Of a stretch of DNA of 64,000 nt, positions 53,924 to 64,000 are shown piece after piece. Position numbers and translations under genes: made by a program. Under the pieces are notes generated by a model. It was given only the letters and a program-made list of their open reading frames with translations, did not search any database and was not told the DNA's origin. The stretch comes from Pistricoccus aurantiacus (GTDB lineage: Bacteria; Pseudomonadota; Gammaproteobacteria; Pseudomonadales; Halomonadaceae), in the NCBI RefSeq assembly GCF_007954585.1, contig NZ_CP042382.1, positions 3,472,001 through 3,536,000 of the forward strand. Direction: 5' to 3'. Positions within the stretch are counted from its first letter, which is position 1. The number at the start of each line of letters is the position of its first letter.

Positions 53924-55131
53924 CAAAGTTCGACGGCCCGGATGGTACTCAAGGGCGCGTCCGCCGGCGCATGGATGCGCCGCTCGCCCTCGGCGACGCC
54001 GATTTCCTCGTTGGTCAGGTAGCAGCCCGGATCCTCTTCCCAGGGATCACCGCTGACTTTCCAGGCACGCACCCGGGTATTGCCGTTGCAGATCGCCAGA
54101 TAGCGGCATTCGGCGCAGCGCCCCTTGACCGGGCGCGGGTGCTGCCGCATGCCCAGCATCAAGGGATCCTGGGTATCCCGCCAGATCCGCGAGAACGGCA
54201 GTTCGCGCACGTTGCCCAGATGATGGTCCCACCAGAAGGTATCCGGATGGACGTTGCCCAGATTGTCGATGTTGGCGATGTTCTCCCCGGAGGCGTTGCC
54301 GCCCCACTGCCCCAGACGCTGGCGCAGGGTGTCCGCCTGATCCGGGAAGCGCTCACGCGCCCACTGCAGCAGGAAAGCCCCGTCCGCATCGTTGTTGCCG
54401 GTGACGTACTCCCGCTCGACGCCCCGTTCCAGCTCGCTCAGGCAATGATCGAACAGGTAGGTCATGGCATCCCGGGTCATGCGGTACCAGGCATCCTGCT
54501 TGCGATGGCGATGGCCACGTCCACCGTAGTTGAGATGAGAGAGGTAGAACTTGTCCACGTCGTGCTCGTCGAGCATGGCGAGGATCTGCGGCAGTTCATC
54601 AAAGTTATGCTGAGTCAGGGTGGTACGCAGTCCGACCTTGATGCCGTGGGCCTTGCACAGCGCCACCGCGTGCATGGACTCGCGAAAGGCGCCCTGGCGC
54701 TGGCGGAAAAGATCATGGGTGGCCTCGAGGCCGTCGATGCTGATGCCCACGTAGTCGTAGCCGACGTCGGCGATCTCGCCGATATTGTCTTCATCGATCA
54801 GAGTGCCGTTGGTGGAAAGCCCGGCGTAGATGCCCAGCTCCCGCGCCCGCCGGGACAGCTCGAAGATATCCGGGCGCATCAGGGGCTCGCCGCCGGAGAG
54901 AATCAGCGCCGGCACGCGAAAGCCCTTGAGATCCTCGAGCACCGCCAAGGCTTCCTCGGTAGACAGTTCGCCCTTGAAATCGATATCCGCGGAGGTGGTG
55001 TAACAGTGCTTGCAGGTCAGGTTGCAGCGCCGGATCAGGTTCCAGATCACCACTGGACCCGGCGGCTTGCGGGCCGGCCCCAGGGGAGTCGGCTCCAGCA
55101 GTGTCTTGATATAGCGGGTGACGCGAAACAT
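53923..55131 (-). CDS. nirJ: Heme d1 biosynthesis radical SAM protein
   Basis: NirJ replaces two propionate side chains during heme d1 synthesis. The radical-SAM motif is C36-x3-C40-x2-C43 (CNLTCKHC). LILSGGEPLMRPD follows, and a C-terminal SPASM-like region has CAECRYLAICNGN and DPGCYL. The length of 402 residues matches the family. It is preceded by nirH with a 39-base gap. Confidence 0.95.
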   Translation of the reverse strand: MFRVTRYIKTLLEPTPLGPARKPPGPVVIWNLIRRCNLTCKHCYTTSADIDFKGELSTEEALAVLEDLKGFRVPALILSGGEPLMRPDIFELSRRARELGIYAGLSTNGTLIDEDNIGEIADVGYDYVGISIDGLEATHDLFRQRQGAFRESMHAVALCKAHGIKVGLRTTLTQHNFDELPQILAMLDEHDVDKFYLSHLNYGGRGHRHRKQDAWYRMTRDAMTYLFDHCLSELERGVEREYVTGNNDADGAFLLQWARERFPDQADTLRQRLGQWGGNASGENIANIDNLGNVHPDTFWWDHHLGNVRELPFSRIWRDTQDPLMLGMRQHPRPVKGRCAECRYLAICNGNTRVRAWKVSGDPWEEDPGCYLTNEEIGVAEGERRIHAPADAPLSTIRAVEL

Positions 55132-55143
55132 GGCGGTCTCCTC

Positions 55144-55181
55144 GTCTAGTGTCTAGTCAGGTGCGGCCGGTCAGGTGCGGC
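55144..55181. repeat. Short direct repeats between nirH and nirJ
   Basis: GTCTAGT occurs twice in tandem (55144-55157) and TCAGGTGCGGC occurs twice (55157-55167 and 55171-55181). The second long copy contains the nirH stop codon. This suggests a small local duplication in the gap, of no clear function. Confidence 0.5.
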
Positions 55182-55707
55182 TTGTCGTTTTTTTGGCCAG
55201 GCGCAGCCCGGTCTTCTTGAGAATGCGCGTGCTGTAGAGAATTCGATGATCCCGGCAGGCGTTTCCCAGCGTTTCAGCTATTTCTTCCGCCTGGCGCTCG
55301 ACTTCCACTCGAGAGCGACCGTGCAGCATGGCGAACAGATTGTAGGGCCAGTCCGGCAGGTGGCGCGGGCGTCGATAGCAGTGGCTGACCCCGGGATGGC
55401 GAGCCACTTCGCGGCCCAGCCGATCGATTTCCTCATCGCTTACGTCCCACACGGTCATGCCGTTGGCGACGTAGCCCAGGCGGTAGTGATTGGGCACCGC
55501 GGCGATCCGTCGAATTACCCCATGTTCTTGCATGAGCGCCATGCGCCGGCGAACTTCCTCGCCGCTCAGATCCACCTGTTCACCCACCGCCGCCCAAGGG
55601 TCGGAGACCAGCGGCAGTCCCGCCTGGGTCGCCAGAATGATGGCCCGGTCGATGTCGTCGATCGGCGCTGTCAGCGAGGCCTCAGACCGGCAGATGGAGT
55701 CGGACAT
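55171..55707 (-). CDS. nirH: Siroheme decarboxylase component NirH
   Basis: Member of the AsnC/Lrp-like siroheme decarboxylase family, acting with NirG/D/L to turn siroheme into didecarboxysiroheme. The L/H-type signature CYRRPRHLPDWPYNLFAMLHG is present after an N-terminal winged helix (DIDRAIILATQAGLPLV). The 178-residue product starts 26 bases inside the nirG end. Assignment as H rests on position before nirJ and on similarity to the L-type sister at 56159. Confidence 0.88.
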   Translation of the reverse strand: MSDSICRSEASLTAPIDDIDRAIILATQAGLPLVSDPWAAVGEQVDLSGEEVRRRMALMQEHGVIRRIAAVPNHYRLGYVANGMTVWDVSDEEIDRLGREVARHPGVSHCYRRPRHLPDWPYNLFAMLHGRSRVEVERQAEEIAETLGNACRDHRILYSTRILKKTGLRLAKKTTSRT

Positions 55708-56158
55708 GGAATTCTTCCTGCTTGGGCATATTGTAGACCGGGTAGCCGGTGGCGGCTTCGATCGCCGCGATGGTCTCCTCGATACGCTCGGGGGTTTCCG
55801 TGGCCAGCACGAACCACATGTTCAGCCGGTGCTCGCGGCGATAATTATGGGCGACTTCCGCAAAGGCGTTGACCTGCTCGACTATCGCATCGAAGCGCTC
55901 CTCGGGTATTGCCATGGCGGCAAGGGTGAGGCCGCCGCCCAGGCGCTCCGCATGATACATGGGGCCGAAGCGGCTGAGTACACCGCTTTCCTTCAGCGCT
56001 TCCAGCCGTTCCAGCAGCGTCGCCTCGCTGATATCGAGTTCCTCCGCCGCTACGGCGAAAGGCCGTTCGACGATGGGCAGTCCATCCTGCAAGCGATTGA
56101 GAATGTGCCGATCCACGTCGGTCAGCACAGCTGCGCGGCTGTCGGCGGTATCGAGCAT
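55682..56158 (-). CDS. nirG: Siroheme decarboxylase component NirG
   Basis: The 158-residue protein is of the D/G-type half. It has a winged helix (DVDRHILNRLQDGLPIV, RPFAVAAEELDISEATLLERL) and the RAM-like core AHNYRREHRLNMWFVLAT. In Pseudomonas these proteins pair with the L/H type. It begins immediately after the nirL stop with no gap and overlaps nirH by 26 bases. Confidence 0.88.
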   Translation of the reverse strand: MLDTADSRAAVLTDVDRHILNRLQDGLPIVERPFAVAAEELDISEATLLERLEALKESGVLSRFGPMYHAERLGGGLTLAAMAIPEERFDAIVEQVNAFAEVAHNYRREHRLNMWFVLATETPERIEETIAAIEAATGYPVYNMPKQEEFHVRLHLPV

Positions 56159-56731
56159 TCAGGCCTCCTTCACCGACTGATCCGCCAAGTAGCGGGCGCC
56201 GTGCTGTCGATAGGCGCGGGTGCTGAACAGCACCTGATGGGGAATCTCGCTCAGATTCTGGCGCTGGATCAGCGCTTCGAGTTCCGCCAGTACCCGTTCG
56301 CGAGCGGTGCCATGAATCATGCAGAAAAGATTGTAGGGCCATTCGGGCAGCTGTCGCGGGCGACGGTAGCATAGCGTCACCGCCGGCTCCGCCGCCAGTC
56401 GCCTGCCAAGCGCCGCAACCTGCGGGTCCGGCACGTCCCAGACCACCATGGCGTTGGCGGTAATGCCCAGAGAGCGATGCTTGACCACCAGCCCCAGACG
56501 CTTGATCAGGCCGCTTTGCTGCCAGCCTGCGACCAATGCCATTACTTCCCGCTCGCTCATGGCACACTGTTCACCCAGGGTGCGCCAAGGTTGCGGCGTC
56601 AGCGGCAGCCCTTGTTCGAGCAGCTGGCGCAGACGATGCACCTTGGCGCGAGTCGCCATGGAAAGTGCACGCTTGGTACAAGCCGGCGCTGGCTGGACCT
56701 GATCCTCGACCAGTAGGTTGGCCTGATTCAT
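56159..56731 (-). CDS. nirL: Siroheme decarboxylase component NirL
   Basis: The start at ATG 56731 overlaps the nirD stop as ATGA and gives 190 residues. The L/H-type signature CYRRPRQLPEWPYNLFCMIHG is clear. The N-terminal about 35 residues before the winged helix are extra relative to nirH. The longer open frame upstream is a shadow of nirD. It is expected to form a complex with NirD. Confidence 0.88.
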   Translation of the reverse strand: MNQANLLVEDQVQPAPACTKRALSMATRAKVHRLRQLLEQGLPLTPQPWRTLGEQCAMSEREVMALVAGWQQSGLIKRLGLVVKHRSLGITANAMVVWDVPDPQVAALGRRLAAEPAVTLCYRRPRQLPEWPYNLFCMIHGTARERVLAELEALIQRQNLSEIPHQVLFSTRAYRQHGARYLADQSVKEA

Positions 56732-57216
56732 GCGGGCACCTCCATTTCGTCCCAGGGAAGCGGAAAGCTCAGGTCGATATGAAAGCCTTCCAGCATGGGC
56801 AGGCGCAGCAGCGGTCGTCCCAGCTTGATTTCCAGCACGTCGAGACGCTGCGCCAGCGCCGCCTCGTCCGGAGCGGTCATCACGAACCACAAGTTGTAGT
56901 GATGCTCTCGGGCGTAGTTGTGGTTCACTCCCGGCGCCTGGTTGATGAGATCCGCGTATGACTCGCGCTGCTCTTCAGGTACCGATACCGCCGCCAGCAG
57001 GCTGGCGCCAGCCTGGACGTGATCGAATACCGGACCCACCCGACTCAGCACGTCCAGTTCCTGCAGGCGTTCGAGCCGCTCGAGCAGTTCGCTTTCCGTC
57101 AGACCCAACTCTTCCGCCATGACGGCGTAAGGTCGGGGACAGACCGGCAGGCCGCGCTGGTAGCGATCCAGCAGACGCCGATCCTGGGTATCGAGTCCTT
57201 GAGCGAGAGAAGTCAT
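56728..57216 (-). CDS. nirD: Siroheme decarboxylase component NirD
   Basis: This D/G-type protein of 162 residues starts at ATG 57216, which follows AGGTGGG at proper spacing. The winged-helix region (LDTQDRRLLDRYQRGLPVC) and the core GVNHNYAREHHYNLWFVMTA match the family. It is the first gene after nirS, from which it is separated by a 62-base gap holding a hairpin. Confidence 0.88.
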   Translation of the reverse strand: MTSLAQGLDTQDRRLLDRYQRGLPVCPRPYAVMAEELGLTESELLERLERLQELDVLSRVGPVFDHVQAGASLLAAVSVPEEQRESYADLINQAPGVNHNYAREHHYNLWFVMTAPDEAALAQRLDVLEIKLGRPLLRLPMLEGFHIDLSFPLPWDEMEVPA

Positions 57217-57241
57217 AGGCACATCCCACCTTGGCATATTC

Positions 57242-57265
57242 AGGGCGGGTCTTGCGACCCGCCCT
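57242..57265 (-). promoter_or_regulatory. Hairpin between nirS and nirD
   Basis: A perfect 9-bp GC stem (AGGGCGGGT/ACCCGCCCT) with a 6-base loop lies 13 bases after the nirS stop. No T-run follows on the minus strand. It more likely protects the nirS message or causes partial termination, giving much more NirS than biosynthetic enzymes. Confidence 0.6.
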
Positions 57266-57278
57266 CTCTGGGTTCGTC

Positions 57279-59468
<2,190 letters not shown>

Positions 59469-59819
59469 ATGGGGTCTCGTCCCGGTAAGCGCCACGGCTA
59501 TTTAATTATATTGCTACTTATTTTCACGCTATTTACAACACCCTTTGCGTCGGCGGAACCTGCATCCGAGCGCCAGAAGGAACTCGAAACATTGCTTTAT
59601 CAGGATTGCGGTTCCTGCCATGGCATGACCCTGCGCGGCGGGCTAGGGCCGTCCTTGCTGCCGGAAGCCTTGGCGCGTTACAACCTCGACGCCATTACCG
59701 GCATCATCCTGCACGGCGTTCCCGGCACGGCCATGCCGCCCTGGTCCGACCTGCTCACCGAAGACGACGCCGCCTGGCTGGCGGATCATCTGCTGTCGGT
59801 CAAACCCGCCTCTCCATGA
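59469..59819 (+). CDS. nirC: NirC-type small cytochrome c (c55x)
   Basis: This 116-residue periplasmic cytochrome has a signal peptide (hydrophobic 11-25, cleavage near ASA at 27-29) and one heme c site C47-x2-C50-H51. It also has a distal methionine in the segment GTAMPPW. NirC can pass electrons to NirS and has been implicated in heme d1 synthesis. GGAG precedes the start. nirF follows after 16 bases. Confidence 0.9.
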   Translation: MGSRPGKRHGYLIILLLIFTLFTTPFASAEPASERQKELETLLYQDCGSCHGMTLRGGLGPSLLPEALARYNLDAITGIILHGVPGTAMPPWSDLLTEDDAAWLADHLLSVKPASP

Positions 59820-59835
59820 CGCAAGGACATTATAC

Positions 59836-61065
59836 ATGTGGAAATTCAAACCCTTACTGATCGCGGTTGCCATGACGCTACTCGCGAGCCCTCAAGCGCC
59901 GACGCTCGCCAGCGAATTGACGCTTGCCACCAAGGGTCCGGCGGATGTGCTGCGCGGCACCGGCGATCTCGGCGTGGTAGTGGAGCGCGCCACCGGCAGC
60001 CTGGCCTTGGTCAATACCAGCGACCGGGAAATCATCAATCATATCGAAGGGCTTGGAGATCTTTCCCACGCCTCGGTGAAATTTTCCCGGGATGAACGCT
60101 ACGCGTTCGTCTTCGGCCGCGACGGCGGCTTGACCAAAGTCGATCTGCTTACCGGTCGCATCACGCAGCGGATCATTCAGTCCGGTAACAGTATTGGCGG
60201 CGCCATTTCGCAGGATGGCCGCTATATCGCGGTGGCCAATTACGAACCCGGTGGCGTCAAGATATTCTCCAGCGACGACCTGACGCTGGTCGCGGATATT
60301 CCCACCACCTACGAAGACAAGAATGGCGAAACGCAGCGTTCAAAGACCGTGGGACTGGTAGACGTTCCGGGTAACGATTTCGTGGTCAGTCTATTCGATG
60401 CCGGAGAGATATGGACCCTGGATATGACCGGGAAGAAGCCGGGAATCGAGCGTTATCGTGATATCGGCGAGAAACCCTATGATGCCCTGATCAGCCCCAA
60501 TGGACGCTATTACATCGCCGGTCTGTTCGGCGAGGACGGGCTTGCAAAGCTTGATTTATGGCATCCGGAAAAAGGAGTCGAACGCATCCTGCCGGACTAC
60601 GGACGCGGCGAGAAACGTCTGCCGGTGTACAAGATGCCGCACCTGGAAGGCTGGGCCATTGCCGGCGATCACGCCTATTTTCCCGCGGTGGGCCGTCACG
60701 AAGTGCTGATGGCGAATACCGCCGACTGGTCGCTGGAAAAACGCATTCCCGTCCACGGCCAGCCGGTATTCGTGATGAGTCGACCGGACGAGCGTCAGAT
60801 ATGGGTCAACTTCGCCCATCCGGATAACGACGTGGTGCAGGTGATCGATACCCGGAGCGGCGAGATCGTCAAGACGCTGGAACCGGGCAAATCCGTGCTG
60901 CACATGGAGTTCACCCCTCGCGGCGAGCAGGTATGGATATCCGCCCGGGACAGCGACCATATCAAGGTCTACGACACCGAAACCTTCGAGGAACTGGCCA
61001 CCCTGCCGGCGGAGTCGCCCAGCGGCATCTTCTTCACCGACCGGGCGCACAAGATCGGGTTGTAA
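59836..61065 (+). CDS. nirF: Heme d1 biosynthesis protein NirF
   Basis: NirF is a propeller protein related to the d1 domain of NirS that binds a heme d1 precursor, acting before NirN. The 409-residue product has a Sec signal (about 1-26) without a lipobox, so it should be soluble in the periplasm, unlike the Pseudomonas lipoprotein form. Characteristic repeats include SHASVKFSRDERYAFVFGRDGG and PYDALISPNGRYYIAG. AAGGA precedes the ATG. Confidence 0.93.
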   Translation: MWKFKPLLIAVAMTLLASPQAPTLASELTLATKGPADVLRGTGDLGVVVERATGSLALVNTSDREIINHIEGLGDLSHASVKFSRDERYAFVFGRDGGLTKVDLLTGRITQRIIQSGNSIGGAISQDGRYIAVANYEPGGVKIFSSDDLTLVADIPTTYEDKNGETQRSKTVGLVDVPGNDFVVSLFDAGEIWTLDMTGKKPGIERYRDIGEKPYDALISPNGRYYIAGLFGEDGLAKLDLWHPEKGVERILPDYGRGEKRLPVYKMPHLEGWAIAGDHAYFPAVGRHEVLMANTADWSLEKRIPVHGQPVFVMSRPDERQIWVNFAHPDNDVVQVIDTRSGEIVKTLEPGKSVLHMEFTPRGEQVWISARDSDHIKVYDTETFEELATLPAESPSGIFFTDRAHKIGL

Positions 61066-61075
61066 CATACCAGTC

Positions 61076-61116
61076 GACGACGGCTTGACGCTTATCGATG
61101 GGTTCAAGCCGTTGTC
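61076..61116 (+). terminator. Terminator after nirCF
   Basis: A 13-bp stem with one mismatch (GACGACGGCTTGA, complement near 61104-61116) lies 11 bases after nirF, followed by TTCATCTC. The tail is only moderately T-rich. Confidence 0.6.
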
Positions 61117-61227
61117 TTCATCTCGCTCCTGCCGTTTCGGTTTCAGATAACAACTGGTTCCCGATATTCAATGAGCGAGTGGTAAAAAAGCACTCTTCTA
61201 CTTTTTTATCTTTCCTGCTCGAGCACC

Positions 61228-61782
61228 TTAAAGATGCCCGGATCGTCTTGCGGTCATGCGCGATAATGTGTCGTCATGCATGACGAAGTGATGATACAGC
61301 GCTGCTCCCAGGTGACCGAGCACCAGGGCAACGAACAACCAGGAAATCTGGGCGTGCCATTCGCCCAGCGCGATGGCCCAGGGAATCTCCCTCTCGCTTT
61401 CGGCAACAAGCTGGATGCCGAAGAATCCAAGGCCGTGACCTCCTCCCACCATGAGCAGAATGCCCGTCACCGGCATCAGTACCATGCACACATAAAGCAG
61501 AAAATGCCCGCCTTTCGCCATCAGCTGCATGGCGTGGCGACCGTGCAGTTCCGGGCGGCGCTCCCGCTGTCCTAGCATCCAGAGGATCCGCAGCGATACC
61601 AGGATGAGCAGCAGCAGACCGATGTCGGTGTGCCAGGGCACGATAGTGTTGCCGATCCAGTGCTCTCCATCGTTGATATAACCACCAAGTGCCATGAACT
61701 GGAGAATGATGAGAAGCGCCATTGTCCAGTGAAATAAAAGACTGACAGCGCCGTAGCGCCTGGGGGTATCGTGAAAAGCCAT
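61228..61782 (-). CDS. Cytochrome b561
   Basis: The 184-residue integral membrane protein has four helices and paired histidines in LLFHWTMALLIILQF, WHTDIGLLLLILVSLR, GGHFLLYVCMVLMPVTG and WHAQISWLFVALVLGHLGAALYHH. These are the di-heme ligands of bacterial b561. It may link quinol to periplasmic cytochromes. It follows the second cytochrome b gene by 28 bases. Confidence 0.92.
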   Translation of the reverse strand: MAFHDTPRRYGAVSLLFHWTMALLIILQFMALGGYINDGEHWIGNTIVPWHTDIGLLLLILVSLRILWMLGQRERRPELHGRHAMQLMAKGGHFLLYVCMVLMPVTGILLMVGGGHGLGFFGIQLVAESEREIPWAIALGEWHAQISWLFVALVLGHLGAALYHHFVMHDDTLSRMTARRSGHL

Positions 61783-61810
61783 TGGTTTCTCCTATTCCAA
61801 ATAGCATTGC

Positions 61811-62362
61811 CTAACGCCGCTTGTAGCCAGTGAACATGGCGCGGATCAGGTTCTCTCGGTGATGAATACTTTCGTAGATCGCCGCGCCGACGTGCAGAGC
61901 GATCGCCACGAGGGTGACGTCCACCGATATTTCATGTATCTCCTCGATTGTCTTGCTGCCCCAACCCCAGTCGGTGGTCAGCAGCCAGCCGCTGACGCCG
62001 ATGACGCCGACCGCAACGAGCAGGAAAAGAATCATGATCGCCGCCGCGGGGTTGTGGCCGAGATAGCGCGGCTCCTTGCCTCTGATCATCTGACGCACAT
62101 AATCTATAAACCGCCTGGGGCCCGTCACGAAGTCGCTGAAACGCGCATGACGACTGCCGACGAAGCCCCAGATCAGACGAAAGACCACCAGCCCCAGGGC
62201 GACATAGCCGGCCCACTCGTGGATATCGCGACTGCTGTCCGGGGTGAAGTAGGCGACGGCGAATGCCGTCACCAGACTCCAATGGAAGAGGCGCACCGCC
62301 GGGTCCCAGACCTTGACCCGATCAACCCGGGCCACAGTGCTAGCTTCCCCGGTATCAGTCAT
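61811..62362 (-). CDS. Cytochrome b/b6-type hydrogenase-subunit-like protein
   Basis: The 183-residue protein starts VKVWDPAVRLFHWSLV and has GFVGSRHARFSDFV and HVGAAIYESIHHREN. This is the pattern of small cytochrome b proteins that serve periplasmic c-type cytochromes. Its ATG lies inside the end of the PepSY gene (8-base overlap). Together with b561 it forms an electron-supply module. Confidence 0.9.
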   Translation of the reverse strand: MTDTGEASTVARVDRVKVWDPAVRLFHWSLVTAFAVAYFTPDSSRDIHEWAGYVALGLVVFRLIWGFVGSRHARFSDFVTGPRRFIDYVRQMIRGKEPRYLGHNPAAAIMILFLLVAVGVIGVSGWLLTTDWGWGSKTIEEIHEISVDVTLVAIALHVGAAIYESIHHRENLIRAMFTGYKRR

Positions 62363-62630
62363 TGCGATGCTCCTCCACGACCTCGCCGTTGACCGGATTG
62401 AAGTAGATCTCGACCTTCACGCCGTCCTTGTCCTCTCCATAGATTTCGTAGCAGTTGGTGTCAGTGACGACGAATCGATCGATCTGGTAACCCTGGTCTT
62501 TAAGCTGCTGTTGCATGGCGTCCTCGCCCATCCATTCGGATTCCGGCGCATCGGTGCATTGAGGGGCGGCAACGGCAACACCGGCAAACGCCAGGGCGGC
62601 AGCGGCAATCAGTGCATGACGAACTTTCAT
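62355..62630 (-). CDS. PepSY-domain periplasmic protein
   Basis: The 91-residue product has a Sec signal (MKVRHALIAAAALAFAG, cleavage near AVA) and a PepSY-like domain with CTDAPESEWMGEDAM and VEIYFNPVNGEVVEEH. Such proteins typically sit beside cytochrome b genes in gammaproteobacteria. I start at 62630 because the upstream frame shows no signal character. It overlaps the next gene and is the first of the three-gene cluster. Confidence 0.88.
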   Translation of the reverse strand: MKVRHALIAAAALAFAGVAVAAPQCTDAPESEWMGEDAMQQQLKDQGYQIDRFVVTDTNCYEIYGEDKDGVKVEIYFNPVNGEVVEEHRND

Positions 62631-62817
62631 GGTAACTCTCCTTTTCATGATCTTTATCGCGTGTGGCGAGTACATGCCGAATCGGCATGTCGTCATGATG
62701 GCAAGTCAACCTGACAGCGGGCTTAAAAAGAAAGGTTTTTTAGCGAAGAGCTTCAAGGAAAAAGACGCAGCAGGAAATATCCCCACGAAGTCCGCGGGGA
62801 TACAAGAACCTAAGGAA

Positions 62818-63255
62818 TTATTGAACGATCTCGATATTGGTTATCAACTCCTTCTCGCTGATCAAGGAGCTGGTGATCAGACAATTCCGTTCCGCCTTTT
62901 CGAGGCAGCGCTCCGCCTTGTCGCGATCATCATCGCTTGTGAGGGTCAAACCTGGCTTGATGATAAAACGTGTGAAGCGCGTGACCTTGCCGTCCTTGTC
63001 CAGAATTCCTTCAACATCGCAGCTCAGGCTTTTCCATTCGAGCTTCGAAGCTCGCGCCACGGCACGAAACGTGAGAATGAAGCAGTTGGCGACAGAAGCC
63101 ACCAGCAGGGTTTCCGGCGACCAATATCCTGGAGGACCATTGAATTCTGGCGGCGGATTTGTCTCCAGCATCGGCAATTCGGCTCCGCTGACCGAAACGC
63201 TTCCTTCCGGTCTTCCGGCAGCCGATACTTGATAACGATGGGGGTAATCCTGCAT
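62818..63255 (-). CDS. OsmC/Ohr family protein
   Basis: The 145-residue protein has the OsmC fold with redox-active Cys58 (ASVANCFILTF) and Cys125 (AERNCLITSS). The segment GYWSPETLLVAS precedes the first one. It should reduce organic hydroperoxides with thiols. The start at ATG 63255 (MQDYPHRY) is chosen; the longer upstream frame would overlap the terminator of the next gene. Confidence 0.85.
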   Translation of the reverse strand: MQDYPHRYQVSAAGRPEGSVSVSGAELPMLETNPPPEFNGPPGYWSPETLLVASVANCFILTFRAVARASKLEWKSLSCDVEGILDKDGKVTRFTRFIIKPGLTLTSDDDRDKAERCLEKAERNCLITSSLISEKELITNIEIVQ

Positions 63256-63275
63256 TGGTAAACTCCTTTTCCCAT

Positions 63276-63311
63276 AAAATACGGCGTGGCCAGAATATTG
63301 CGCCACGCCGT
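63276..63311 (-). terminator. Terminator after the di-heme peroxidase
   Basis: A perfect 10-bp stem (ACGGCGTGGC/GCCACGCCGT, 63281-63311) is followed on the minus strand by ATTTTATGG. It lies just after the peroxidase stop and before the osmC-like gene. Confidence 0.8.
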
Positions 63312-63318
63312 GGTTTGG

Positions 63319-63999
63319 TTACTGATCGATACCCAGCTCCGGCCGCGGCGTATCCGCCGTGCTCGGCGGCAGAATGGGGTATTCCACCCGAGGTTGCTCG
63401 CCGGTCAGGCTATGCAGGAACGTGGTGATCGACTCCACCTCTTCCTCGTTCAATTCGGCCCCGAGTTGCGCCACCCCCATTACCGCTACGGCCTGTTTCA
63501 AATCCCAGGCCTTGCCGCTATGAAAGTACGGCGGCGTCAGTGCGATGTTGCGTAGACTCGGCACCTTGAAGACGTATTCATCCGAGGCAGTTTGCGTCAC
63601 TTCGAAACGCCCCTTGTCTTCCTCGGGCAAGAAGTCGGCGCCGGGCTGTTCCACCACGCCGAAGGGCTGGTACTGATTGCCTCCAAGGTTGACACCGTTA
63701 TGGCAGGCGGCGCAGCCCTTGTCGACGAACAGCTCGAGTCCGGTCTTCTGCTGATCGCTCAAGGCATCGGCGTCCCCTTTCAAATATTGATCGAAAGGCG
63801 CGTTGGGGGTGATCAGCGTCGCCTCGAACAGGGCGATGGCGTCCTGCACATTATCGATATTGATAGGATCTTCCGCATCCGGGAAAGCCTCCTCGAAAAC
63901 CGGCTGATAACCGGGAATACCCTCAAGCATTTCCACCGCATGCTCGTGGGTGGTAGCCATCTCCACCGGGTTGATCAGGGGACCACCGGCCTGCTCCGC
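63319..63999 (-). CDS. Di-heme cytochrome c peroxidase, C-terminal part (5' end outside window)
   Basis: About 227 residues of a periplasmic CcpA-type peroxidase are present, reading in from the window edge with EQAGGPLINPVEMA. The second heme site, GCAACHNGVNLGG, binds the high-potential heme. PPYFHSGKAWDLKQAV and ELNEEEVESITTFLHSLTG are standard for the family. It reduces H2O2 with electrons from cytochrome c. The N-terminal heme domain is outside the window. Confidence 0.92.
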   Translation of the reverse strand, partial: AEQAGGPLINPVEMATTHEHAVEMLEGIPGYQPVFEEAFPDAEDPINIDNVQDAIALFEATLITPNAPFDQYLKGDADALSDQQKTGLELFVDKGCAACHNGVNLGGNQYQPFGVVEQPGADFLPEEDKGRFEVTQTASDEYVFKVPSLRNIALTPPYFHSGKAWDLKQAVAVMGVAQLGAELNEEEVESITTFLHSLTGEQPRVEYPILPPSTADTPRPELGIDQ

Positions 64000-64000
64000 A

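Overview
The window reads as chromosome of a moderately halophilic gammaproteobacterium, most likely a Halomonas-type organism. This is an inference from acidic, GC-rich proteins, the gene orders yqiA-parE-parC-serB, cmoA-cmoB and efp/epmA/epmB, and a leuA with a structured leader. No rRNA, tRNA or CRISPR array was seen.

1-12.4 kb is housekeeping sequence broken by decayed DNA. It holds the 3' end of psd, a DUF427 gene, several dead short-chain dehydrogenase pieces, one intact but tyrosine-less SDR, the EF-P set (efp, epmA, epmB), a graveyard of transposase remnants at about 6.0-7.0 kb, a small acidic lipoprotein, leuA with its leader, and a protealysin-like protease coupled to an emfourin-like inhibitor. 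12.4-24.9 kb carries the tightly overlapping yqiA-parE-parC-serB operon, pgi, cmoAB, an unknown gene with a ParB-like motif, and an LTA-synthase-like phosphotransferase.

25-61 kb is a denitrification island. Respiratory nitrate reductase narGHJI plus a parvulin isomerase runs leftward. A nitrate-transporter-like MFS gene precedes it, divergent from the sensor/regulator pair narXL, which is followed by narK2-like and narK1-like transporters. A nitric-oxide defence patch follows (nnrS, hmp with an NsrR-like operator, CMD, SirB2 and CopD-like membrane proteins), interrupted by a dinJ-yafQ toxin-antitoxin pair. After ydjM, a Fic protein and a PaoABC-like molybdenum oxidoreductase comes the nitrite reductase locus: leftward nirS-D-L-G-H-J-E-N and divergent nirC-nirF. 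This encodes cytochrome cd1 and a complete heme d1 pathway. Two small cytochromes b, a PepSY protein, an OsmC protein and a partial di-heme peroxidase close the window.

The regulatory DNA fits together. Four NarL/NarP-like 7-2-7 heptamer pairs precede narG, narX/narK3, narK2 and narK1, and FNR/DNR-like dyads precede narK2, narK1 and nirC. Nitrate would be imported, reduced to nitrite by NarGHI and then to NO by NirS. Hmp and NnrS would limit NO stress. norCB and nos genes are not in this window.
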